A DNA stretch of 6,147 nt from Myxococcales bacterium (GTDB taxonomy: Bacteria; Myxococcota; Bradymonadia; UBA7976; UBA1532), in the NCBI GenBank assembly GCA_020430675.1, contig JAGQJJ010000265.1, positions 1-6,147 of the forward strand. Reading direction: 5' to 3'. The stretch's first letter is position 1; each line of letters opens with the position of its first letter. Positions 1-5,932 of this stretch are shown here, piece after piece. A program made the translations under genes and the position numbers. A model generated the notes under the pieces. It did no database searches, was not told where the DNA came from, and worked only from the letters and a program-made list of their open reading frames with translations.

Positions 1-2
1 TC

Positions 3-3000
3 GGCGGGGTCCGATCCTTCGCCGCCGAGACCAGCATCCCAAGGGGTCTCGGTGGCCCACCGCGTTTGGAGGCTCGATTCCAGGTGGAAGATGATGCGCG
101 GCCGACCCGCGGCCCCTGGATCATCCTGCCCCCGGCCTGGCAGGCCTGCCGGGGGCTCACCGTGACGGTGATCCCGCCCGCGCAGGATGAGCGCGCCATG
201 CGGCCGGCCCCCGAGCTGGCCGAGGGCGCGTGGGTGCTCGATCTGGCCGACGGCCCGCAACCGTCGGCCGCCGGCGAGTGGTTGGCCACGTTCAGCGGCG
301 ATTGCCTCGCCAACGAGGCCCCTGGCCGTCAACTTGAGCTCACCATCGACAATCGCTTCGCCCTGCAACACCCCGAGCTCGTCCTGACCGGCGCTGACGA
401 ACGGCTGCTGCCGTTCACCCCGACGCCGGGCGCGCTGGAGCCGCGGGTCACCCTGGGCGTCGACGCCGCGCTGACCACCGTCGTGCGCGACGACACGCTC
501 GCGGTCGCGGACGTCGATCCAGACCAGGTGCACTGGGTGTCGTACACCGCCCGCGACGGTGAAGAGCCGGCCACCGGACATCTGACGGTCTGGCGCCCGC
601 GCGTCCTCCAATCGTTTCCCGGGCCGCATCTTCTTCATGCGGCGCGGGCGACGCGGCTTGGCTTTGCGGTGGAAGACGAAGGCGAGACGTCGATGGCGCT
701 GGTCTGCGTGGCGACCCCCGAGCCGCCCCCCGCGTGGCCCGACGTGCAGCTCACCGCGCCGGACGGGCGGATGGCGCGCGCTTCGGCGACCCATTGGCGG
801 CGGGGCAACGAGCAACGATGGTGCGCCGATCTCAGCGCCGAGATGATGAGAGCCGAGCTGAGCGGCCGCTGGTCGGTTGAGGTCCGAGCGGCCCCGGACA
901 CGGAGTGGACCGCGCAGGCGATCGAGGTGGCCGTCGGCCAACCCCTGGGCGTCGTGCCCCCGCGGGTGCAGTACTGCATCGCCAATCAGCCCTGCGAGGT
1001 CCGGTTCGAGTTTGTCAACAGCGACGGGCAGACCCGCGGAGAGCCCGTGGACTTCCCCGACTTCGGCGCCATCGAAGGGGGCATCGGCGGCACCGCGCGC
1101 GACCCCGGCATGCTGACGATCCCGGTGGTGCTGCGCGACGGCAGCGGCCAGAGTCGGTTGGCCGAGGTGCGCTTCCCAAACCTCAACGGCCTGGCCAATG
1201 CGCTCGCGCCGCGGGCCATCCCCGACTTGGGAGAGGCGACATTGGTGGTGCGCCCGCCGATCAATGGTCACTTCAGCGGCGGCATGTTTCGCTATCAGAT
1301 CATGCACCCGAACCCATGCCAGCTCCGCGTCTCGCTGACGGGACCTGATGGGACGCGGGTGATGTTGCGCGACCGCGAGTGCGATGGCCAGACTCGCGAT
1401 GTGCATGACTTCGTCCTGGGTGACGACCCCCGCGTCACGCCGTTGCTCGGCAAGCCACTGGCCGGGGACTGGACGCTCACCGTCCGCGACATGGGCGTCG
1501 GCCAGGTGGGACACGCGCTGCTCTTCGAGATGGGCTGGATGCAGACACCGGCGGTGATCACGGGCGAGCTGAGCCCCGCCGTGGTCGGTGAACGGTTCGG
1601 CGCCAACATTGAGTATCTCGGCTTCAGCGGGCCCGTGCAGTGTCACCTCGTTCGCGGTTCGCTCGCCCCCGGCCTGGCGCTCAATGGGTGCCGCATCGAA
1701 GGGCAGGTGGATGATCTGTCGGCGACATCGGCGATCGAGATCGAGGTCTACGACGCGGCACAGGATGAACGCGCGCGACGCAATGTCAGCACCCCCACCT
1801 TCCATCGCCTGTATCCGGCCGTCATCCTCAATGGCATCCTCGACCCCCACTCCGAGGTCGACTTCCCGGTCGATGCGATCCTGTCCGCCGGCGAACGCCT
1901 CTTCGTGGGGCTGGATCTCGACGCCGATCGCCTCGAAGACGTGCAATTGCGGCTGTGTGTCGACGACCGCTGTCTGCCGCTGATCGCCGCCTTCGGCCCG
2001 CCCGGCCATCGCCTCTACGGCTGGTTTGGCCTCGATCTGGTCGCCGACACCCCGGTGGTCGTGCCGCCGGGCCTTGAACCCGGCGAGCGGGAGTGGCGGC
2101 TGCGGGTCACCAATGCCGGCGCCGGTCGCATGACGTTGCGCCGCTTCGGGCTGGGTGTACGCGAAGCCTATCGCATCCTCGACCACGACCTGCCAGCGGC
2201 CTCCCTGGGGAACGGCTACGACCACCAACTGCGCACGGCGGGAGCGCCCGGCGGCGATGTGCAGGTGATCTGGCAGCTCATCGAAGGTCGGCTGCCCTTG
2301 GGGGTCAATCTGGGCCTCGACGGCAAGCTGGCTGGTCGCGCTCGGGAGGGCGGCGTCTTCCCGATCACCGTGCAGGCCACCGCGCTGCTGGGCGAGCAGA
2401 TCACCGCCGACTTTGCGTTGCGGGTCGTGGTCCATGAAGCGAACGCCAACACCGGGTGGCCCATCCCTGACGGACCGGAGGATCCGTTCTCTCTGCCCGA
2501 AGGCGCGCTGCTCGCCCGCTGCCTCGACGACGTCGCCGCTCTCCGCGCCGACGCCTCCTGCGCCTATGTCCCGCTCGACGTGCCTGAGCCGCTCGACGGA
2601 CGCGCGTTGCAGATTGGCATCGATTGGGAGCACGCCTCGCCAGCGGACGTCGATCTCTATCTGCTGACCCCGCAGGGAGACCCGCTGCTGCTGCGCTCGG
2701 GCGGCAGCCTGGAGGCGGCCAGCATGAGCGACACCTTCTGCAACGAGTACAGCGTGCGCAGCGAGCTGCGCGGCGCGCTGCGCGAAGAGGAATGGGAGGA
2801 CGCGGTCGACATCGTCCTGGTGAGTCGTGGCCAGCGCGCGCCCGAGCCGGGCATCATCGAAGCCTGCGGCGCCTTGCGCGAGGCGGCCCTCGCCGACCGC
2901 GTGGGGTCCGACCCCCTGTTCTGGAATGACTGCTGCGCCTGGTTCACCGAACCCCTCGTGCAAGCCGGCACCGCCCAGGGCCGATGGTATCTGTTGGCCA

Positions 3001-3092
3001 TCGACACCCTCCCCGAGGCGGTCGGGCGCATTCATCGCGCTCGGCTGAGCGTCTTCGCCGACAACCCCGCCTTCTTCAACTTCGACCCCTGA
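3..3092 (+). CDS. Large secreted surface protein with alternating P-domain-like and Ig-like (He_PIG) modules, 5' partial
   Basis: The frame is open to the left edge, so the gene starts upstream; the TTG at 66 lacks a Shine-Dalgarno and is unlikely to be the start. Residue numbers below count from that TTG (1008 residues to the TGA). The clearest domain is residues 385-493, which read like the P/Homo B domain of proprotein convertases: it begins IPD, has LTGPDG in the middle and ends GDWTLTV...G. Similar, more divergent units lie at about 180-290 (LTAPDG...GRWSVEV), 577-699 (EWRLRV) and 800-997 (DVDLYLLTPQGD...GRWYLL), with a further terminal half near 60-95. Between them are He_PIG-like Ig folds: 703-790 (LPLGVNLGLDGKLAGRA) is the best, 496-575 (LAPGLALNGCRIEGQ) and 292-375 are weaker. 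There are 18 cysteines, mostly in nearby pairs, fitting disulfides outside the cytoplasm. No protease, membrane anchor or sorting tail is seen, and the signal peptide would be off-window. Role unknown; adhesion or surface scaffolding is a guess. A lipoprotein gene follows after 13 bases. Confidence 0.85.
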   Translation, partial: GGVRSFAAETSIPRGLGGPPRLEARFQVEDDARPTRGPWIILPPAWQACRGLTVTVIPPAQDERAMRPAPELAEGAWVLDLADGPQPSAAGEWLATFSGDCLANEAPGRQLELTIDNRFALQHPELVLTGADERLLPFTPTPGALEPRVTLGVDAALTTVVRDDTLAVADVDPDQVHWVSYTARDGEEPATGHLTVWRPRVLQSFPGPHLLHAARATRLGFAVEDEGETSMALVCVATPEPPPAWPDVQLTAPDGRMARASATHWRRGNEQRWCADLSAEMMRAELSGRWSVEVRAAPDTEWTAQAIEVAVGQPLGVVPPRVQYCIANQPCEVRFEFVNSDGQTRGEPVDFPDFGAIEGGIGGTARDPGMLTIPVVLRDGSGQSRLAEVRFPNLNGLANALAPRAIPDLGEATLVVRPPINGHFSGGMFRYQIMHPNPCQLRVSLTGPDGTRVMLRDRECDGQTRDVHDFVLGDDPRVTPLLGKPLAGDWTLTVRDMGVGQVGHALLFEMGWMQTPAVITGELSPAVVGERFGANIEYLGFSGPVQCHLVRGSLAPGLALNGCRIEGQVDDLSATSAIEIEVYDAAQDERARRNVSTPTFHRLYPAVILNGILDPHSEVDFPVDAILSAGERLFVGLDLDADRLEDVQLRLCVDDRCLPLIAAFGPPGHRLYGWFGLDLVADTPVVVPPGLEPGEREWRLRVTNAGAGRMTLRRFGLGVREAYRILDHDLPAASLGNGYDHQLRTAGAPGGDVQVIWQLIEGRLPLGVNLGLDGKLAGRAREGGVFPITVQATALLGEQITADFALRVVVHEANANTGWPIPDGPEDPFSLPEGALLARCLDDVAALRADASCAYVPLDVPEPLDGRALQIGIDWEHASPADVDLYLLTPQGDPLLLRSGGSLEAASMSDTFCNEYSVRSELRGALREEEWEDAVDIVLVSRGQRAPEPGIIEACGALREAALADRVGSDPLFWNDCCAWFTEPLVQAGTAQGRWYLLAIDTLPEAVGRIHRARLSVFADNPAFFNFDP

Positions 3093-3095
3093 GCC

Positions 3096-3101
3096 GGGAG
3101 G
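3096..3101 (+). promoter_or_regulatory. Shine-Dalgarno of the lipoprotein gene
   Basis: GGGAGG sits between the TGA of the surface protein gene (3090-3092) and the ATG at 3106, with four bases (TCTC) before the start. It decides the 3106 start over the in-frame ATG at 3151 and supports translation from a shared message. Confidence 0.65.
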
Positions 3102-3105
3102 TCTC

Positions 3106-3633
3106 ATGCATACCCCAAGTCGCCAACGCGACGAGTCATCCCGATGGCGCATGGCCACCCGCGCGTGGGTGGGGCTGGCCTTGCTCGCCCTGTGCGGCTG
3201 TGGACCGGAGGGCGCCGACCCCTCGCTCATGAGCGAGTCGGGCGCCCTTGAGGTGGGCTACTTCGACAAAGCGGTCTTCTACCCGCTGACCGACGGCGAC
3301 CCTCTTCGGCTGGTCGATGGCATTCAGGGGGGCACCTGGATCATGCCCGGCCTGCGCGCCGAGGGGCTTGACCTGCGGGTCGAGGTCTCGGGCGAGTTGC
3401 GCGTGGACGACGAGCCGATCGGCTGGCTGGTGCCCGGCCCCCTGCTGCTGGCCGAGGGCCCCGACGGATGGCTCGAAGTCACCGAGCTGGCCATGCCCGT
3501 GCCGGACCCCGCCGATGGCCGCGCCGCCTTCTCGGCGTACGACGGCGCCGCGGCCATCTTTCACCTGATGCTTCGCGACGAGGCGGGCCGGATGGCAGAG
3601 GTCACCCGTCAGGTGCGCCTCATCAACCGCTGA
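3106..3633 (+). CDS. Putative outer-membrane lipoprotein of unknown function
   Basis: A 175-residue protein with a lipoprotein signal: an Arg-containing N-region (R13, R15, R19), a hydrophobic stretch at about 20-29 and a lipobox L29-C30-G31-C32, so C32 is the likely lipidated residue. Gly follows C32, so no Asp retention signal is present and outer-membrane delivery is expected. The ATG at 3106 is chosen because GGGAGG (3096-3101) lies four bases upstream. The in-frame ATG at 3151 would give a more usual signal length (C32 becomes residue 17) but has no obvious Shine-Dalgarno. The mature part is predicted beta-rich, with a patch at 57-76 (AVFYPLTDGD...DGIQGG) that resembles a PL-x-DGD...QGG pattern I associate with uncharacterised myxobacterial-type lipoproteins; this is recollection, not a search. 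It ends in basic VRLINR. It lies 13 bases after the large surface protein gene, so co-transcription and co-display at the surface are likely. No enzymatic motif is visible. Confidence 0.85.
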   Translation: MHTPSRQRDESSRWRMATRAWVGLALLALCGCGPEGADPSLMSESGALEVGYFDKAVFYPLTDGDPLRLVDGIQGGTWIMPGLRAEGLDLRVEVSGELRVDDEPIGWLVPGPLLLAEGPDGWLEVTELAMPVPDPADGRAAFSAYDGAAAIFHLMLRDEAGRMAEVTRQVRLINR

Positions 3634-3640
3634 CCGCGCA

Positions 3641-3678
3641 CGACGGGCCGGGCGCCAACAACCGACCGGCGCCCGTCG
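3641..3678. terminator. GC-rich inverted repeats between convergent genes, possible bidirectional terminator
   Basis: The 51-base gap between the two convergent stop codons contains two overlapping, mutually exclusive stems. One pairs CGACGGGC (3641-3648) with GCCCGTCG (3671-3678). The other pairs CGGGCGCC (3649-3656) with GGCGCCCG (3668-3675), with an 11-base loop. Both stems are eight perfect base pairs. Neither strand has a T-tract after the stem, so this is not a textbook rho-independent terminator; a hairpin that stops or stabilises the 3' ends of both messages is the inference from its position. Confidence 0.5.
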
Positions 3679-3684
3679 CTGGCG

Positions 3685-4080
3685 TCATCGGGTCGAGCGC
3701 CGGTCAGCGGGCACCATCCAACGCGGCGCTTGATTGCAGGGCGACTCGCCAAAAGCGGCCGTCTCGATGACCGAACCATCGGCCATGAACAGCGTCCAGG
3801 CGCCGATCACCTCATGGCGCACCCGACAAACCGCTCGGATCGACGGCGCCTCGTCTGCGGCGCGCGCCAGCCAGGACGCGCTCCAGTCCTGATCGTCGCC
3901 ATCGGGCGGCGCGTTGAAATGTGACTCACCCGACGAGGCAGCGGCCCCCACGCGGACATCGAGCGCCCACTCGGTCCGGTCGGGCGCCCAATCGGTCAGC
4001 ACCCAGGACTCGGCCGACGCCTCCGAGGCGCTCGACAGGAACAAGACGGCGAGAGCGAGCGTGCGCGTTTTGATCTGCAT
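3685..4080 (-). CDS. Small secreted protein with Sec signal peptide, unknown function
   Basis: The chosen ATG (4078-4080) gives 131 residues beginning MQIKTRTLALAVLFLSSASE: two Lys and an Arg, a hydrophobic core at 8-15 and an Ala-X-Ala site (ASA, 21-23), so cleavage before E24 is likely. GGAG lies seven bases upstream. The same frame is open back to an ATG at 4221, but the extra 47 residues are Arg-rich and would bury the signal peptide. The mature protein of about 108 residues has two cysteines (C85 and C115), which could form one disulfide, and is rich in tryptophan: W26, W31, W38, W66, W70, W95 and W121. An acidic patch (DGDDQD) spans 60-65. I recognise no family. Its product is expected in the periplasm or outside the cell. 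It faces the lipoprotein gene tail to tail and is divergent from gshA, so it is probably transcribed alone from the 4081-4514 region. Confidence 0.7.
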   Translation of the reverse strand: MQIKTRTLALAVLFLSSASEASAESWVLTDWAPDRTEWALDVRVGAAASSGESHFNAPPDGDDQDWSASWLARAADEAPSIRAVCRVRHEVIGAWTLFMADGSVIETAAFGESPCNQAPRWMVPADRRSTR

Positions 4081-4087
4081 GGCAAGG

Positions 4088-4091
4088 CTCC
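4088..4091 (-). promoter_or_regulatory. Shine-Dalgarno of the small secreted protein gene
   Basis: Read on the minus strand, GGAG stands seven bases before the ATG at 4080. This spacing, together with the signal peptide that directly follows the ATG, favours this start over the upstream ATG at 4221 in the same frame. Confidence 0.55.
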
Positions 4092-4134
4092 AGGGCACCA
4101 CCGCATGGGTGGCTCTGCTTTGCGGGCGTGAAAT

Positions 4135-4150
4135 GGCCAGCGCGCTGGCC
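4135..4150. promoter_or_regulatory. 16-base perfect palindrome upstream of the secreted protein gene
   Basis: GGCCAGCGCGCTGGCC is identical on both strands. It lies 54 bases before the ATG of the minus-strand secreted protein gene. It could be an operator for a dimeric regulator, or form a GC-rich stem in the 5' leader. In DNA this rich in G and C, self-complementary words arise more often by chance, so function is only inferred. Confidence 0.35.
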
Positions 4151-4293
4151 GAGCCCCGGCGCCGCGCTCGGCGGCCCGGTGTTGTCAACGGCCGCCTCTG
4201 CCAGCCGCCGATGATCGCCACGGAGTCATAGCACGACCGTCGGTCCGCTCTTCGTTGCAGGCGCTTGCATCCGCGGCGAGCCGCTGGCGCGCA

Positions 4294-4305
4294 TGGTCAT
4301 GACCA
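4294..4305. promoter_or_regulatory. 12-base perfect palindrome in the divergent region
   Basis: TGGTCATGACCA is self-complementary and has a less GC-biased composition than its surroundings. It lies about 210 bases before the gshA start and about the same distance before the secreted protein start. A regulator binding site is possible; no family-specific operator is recognised. Confidence 0.25.
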
Positions 4306-4503
4306 CCGCGAGGGCCCCGCCGACGAGGCGCGCGATCGTCAGGCCATGGGTCGCAACAATTGACGCTTCCAGGCGAGGCGGCGAGCAACCTCGCCCGCGA
4401 TCAGGGCGTCCAACCGCCGCGCGTGAGAGAAGCGCGGAATGCCCTGCGGATCTCATGGACACCCCAGGGGGGCGTCAGTAGGGTGTGCGCCTCTCGCGCG
4501 ACT

Positions 4504-4509
4504 GGAAGG
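4504..4509 (+). promoter_or_regulatory. Shine-Dalgarno that sets the gshA start at TTG 4515
   Basis: GGAAGG stands five bases before the TTG at 4515. The alternative GTG at 4485, in the same frame, has only a G-run and a short GTAGGG close by, with poorer spacing. Translation from TTG gives an N-terminus (MSTNIHDDQTR...) that fits the short leader usual in this enzyme family. Confidence 0.55.
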
Positions 4510-4514
4510 CGCCC

Positions 4515-5846
4515 TTGAGCACCAACATCCACGACGACCAGACCCGCCTCACCGACCTCGACCAGCTCGTCGACTACATCGCGGCGGGCGGCAAACCCCG
4601 CGAAAAATGGGTGGTCGGCACCGAGCACGAGAAGATTGGCTGGTGGCCCAAGCGCGGCGCCTACCCCGACTATTTCGACCCGGCCGGCATCGGCCCGCTG
4701 CTCGAAGCGATGGCGCGCGACGGCGGGTGGGAGGTGACCCGCGAGGCCGGCGCCATCATTGCGCTCGCCCGCGACGGGGCGACGGTGACGCTCGAACCCG
4801 GCGGGCAGCTTGAGCTGAGCGGCGCGCCGCTGCGCACGCTGGCCGAGACCGAAGGCGAGCTGGACGCGCATTTCGCCGAGATTCAGAAGTACTCGGCGCC
4901 GCTCGGCATCGAGTGGAGCGGCCTGGGCCTCGCGCCGATCGGGCCGCCGACGGCGATGCCCAAGATGCCCAAGCAGCGCTATGACCGGCTGTGCGCCCAC
5001 CTGATGACGCACGGCAAGATGGGCCTGCACATGATGCGGCAGACGTGCACGGTGCAGGCGAACCTCGACTTCGCCGACGAGACCGACGCCTTCCGCAAGC
5101 TGCGCCTCGCGCTCTACGTGCAGCCCTTCGTGCTCGCCGCGTTTGCCAACTCGCCCGTCGTCGAGGGCCGGCTGGTGCCCGAGAAGACCTTCCGCGGGCG
5201 CATCTGGGAAGACACCGACCCCGACCGCTGGCGCTTCCCGCCGAGCTTCCTGGCCCCGGGCGGGCGCTTCATCGACTACGTCAACTGGGCGGTCGATGTG
5301 CCCATGCCCTTCCTGCGGCGCGAGGGCCAGTACCTCGACTGCGGCGGCCTGACCTTCCGCACCTTCATGGCCCAGGGCTTCGGCGACTACTACGCCCGCC
5401 TCGGCGACTTCGCGGTGCACCTGTCGGCGCTGTTCCCCGACGTGCGGCTCAAGCAATACCTCGAAGTGCGCGCCGCCGACATGGGCGACCGGGACCACGT
5501 GCTCGCGCTGCCCGCCTTCACCACCGGCCTGCTCTACGACGAAGCCGCGCTCAACGCCGGCCTCGCGCTGTTCGACGCGGTCACCTACGACGACTGGTGG
5601 ACGCTGCGCCACGCGGTGCCGACCGAGGGCCTCGACGCCAGGCTGCGCGGCCGCCCGCTGAGCGCCTGGGGTGTCGAGCTGCTCAAGCTCGCCCGCGCCG
5701 GCCTCAACCGCCGCGAACCCGGCGCCACCCACCTGCTCGACGTGCTCGACCGCGACGTACCCGAAGGCCGCAGCCCCGCCGACCGGCTGCGCGAGATCTA
5801 CACCGGCGACCCCGCCGCGCTGCTCGCCGCGACGCGCATCGCTTGA
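4515..5846 (+). CDS. gshA: Glutamate-cysteine ligase, plant-type (class III)
   Basis: The enzyme joins L-glutamate and L-cysteine using ATP to give gamma-glutamylcysteine, the first and usually rate-limiting step of glutathione synthesis, in the cytoplasm. From the TTG start it has 443 residues, about the usual size for the GCS2/plant-type family. Family landmarks appear in order: DQLVDYIAAGGKPRE (16-30), GTEHEKIGW (35-43), EPGGQLELSG (94-103), MMRQTCTVQANLDF (173-186), FIDYVNWAVDVPMPFLRR (252-269), TFRTFMAQGF (280-289) and LFPDVRLKQYLEVRAAD (306-322). The EHE and ExxxQxEL elements are the expected metal/ATP and glutamate-binding parts. Only three cysteines are present (C160, C178, C276). A related role as EgtA in ergothioneine synthesis cannot be excluded from sequence alone, but no egt gene is nearby. 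A glutathione synthetase gene is not in the window. A GTG at 4485 is an alternative start adding ten residues. The long open frame on the opposite strand (4401-5867) is a composition shadow. Confidence 0.95.
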   Translation: MSTNIHDDQTRLTDLDQLVDYIAAGGKPREKWVVGTEHEKIGWWPKRGAYPDYFDPAGIGPLLEAMARDGGWEVTREAGAIIALARDGATVTLEPGGQLELSGAPLRTLAETEGELDAHFAEIQKYSAPLGIEWSGLGLAPIGPPTAMPKMPKQRYDRLCAHLMTHGKMGLHMMRQTCTVQANLDFADETDAFRKLRLALYVQPFVLAAFANSPVVEGRLVPEKTFRGRIWEDTDPDRWRFPPSFLAPGGRFIDYVNWAVDVPMPFLRREGQYLDCGGLTFRTFMAQGFGDYYARLGDFAVHLSALFPDVRLKQYLEVRAADMGDRDHVLALPAFTTGLLYDEAALNAGLALFDAVTYDDWWTLRHAVPTEGLDARLRGRPLSAWGVELLKLARAGLNRREPGATHLLDVLDRDVPEGRSPADRLREIYTGDPAALLAATRIA

Positions 5847-5853
5847 GCCGGCC

Positions 5854-5871
5854 GGGCGTGGCATCACGCCC
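5854..5871 (+). terminator. Hairpin after gshA, weak terminator candidate
   Basis: GGGCGTG (5854-5860) and CACGCCC (5865-5871) form a seven-pair perfect stem with a GCAT loop, beginning eight bases after the gshA stop. Only a short TTT follows, five bases after the stem, so termination is likely partial at best, and read-through into the next gene is possible. Confidence 0.45.
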
Positions 5872-5914
5872 CAGCTTTGCGCGCGGCCCCCGCCGTGGCA
5901 TGCTCTGGGCCGAC

Positions 5915-5922
5915 GAGGAGGT
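5915..5922 (+). promoter_or_regulatory. Shine-Dalgarno of the P-loop ATPase gene
   Basis: GAGGAGGT lies ten bases before the ATG at 5933, a slightly long spacing. The in-frame ATG at 5900 lies upstream of this element and has no Shine-Dalgarno of its own, which favours 5933 as the start. Confidence 0.5.
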
Positions 5923-5932
5923 CCACGAGGCC

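Larger units (their letters stand above)
4081..4514. other. 434-base divergent intergenic region without a convincing gene
   Basis: This stretch separates the start of the minus-strand secreted protein gene from the start of gshA, so it should hold the promoters of both. Short open frames on both strands exist, but they have mixed third-base composition and no good ribosome binding site. Visible structure: a 16-base perfect palindrome (4135-4150), a 12-base perfect palindrome (4294-4305), and a small stem GGCGAG/CTCGCC with a CAAC loop (4380-4395). A TTGACA hexamer on the minus strand (4183-4188) and a TTGACG on the plus strand (4360-4365) look like -35 elements, but neither has a recognisable -10 box at 16-18 bases. 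No transcription start can be assigned with confidence. Confidence 0.6.

Noticed and set aside
66..68. TTG at 66 as the true start of the large surface protein
   Set aside because: The frame stays open upstream to the window edge, there is no Shine-Dalgarno, and no signal peptide follows, although the protein looks extracellular.
3136..3564. 142-residue minus-strand frame opposite the lipoprotein gene
   Set aside because: It is a shadow of the lipoprotein coding frame, Gly/His/Gln-rich without any motif, and has no position-appropriate ribosome binding site.
4160..4188. TTGACA on the minus strand as a -35 box for the secreted protein gene
   Set aside because: The hexamer match is perfect, but the expected -10 position reads GCGGCG, with no AT-rich element nearby.
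4081..4221. 47-residue N-terminal extension of the small secreted protein
   Set aside because: It would place the signal peptide in the interior of the protein. The internal ATG at 4080 has GGAG at a good distance and begins directly with the signal peptide.
4360..4388. TTGACG as a sigma-70 -35 box for gshA
   Set aside because: The hexamer 17 bases downstream is GAGCAA, a poor -10 match, so a promoter call would be unsupported.
4226..4462. 78-residue minus-strand frame with a hydrophobic stretch (ARLVGGALAVVMTM)
   Set aside because: The middle looks membrane-like, but the first 30 codons have mixed third bases, no Shine-Dalgarno was seen, and the frame lies in the divergent promoter region. 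A short membrane protein cannot be fully excluded.
4293..4481. 62-residue plus-strand frame before gshA
   Set aside because: Arg/Pro/Ala-rich translation without motifs, no ribosome binding site, and located where the gshA promoter should be.
4401..5867. 488-residue open frame on the minus strand covering all of gshA
   Set aside because: It is almost exactly antisense to a clear glutamate-cysteine ligase. Its Val/Ala/Glu/Gly/Arg-rich, low-complexity translation is what a high-GC gene gives on its opposite strand, and no family is recognisable in it.
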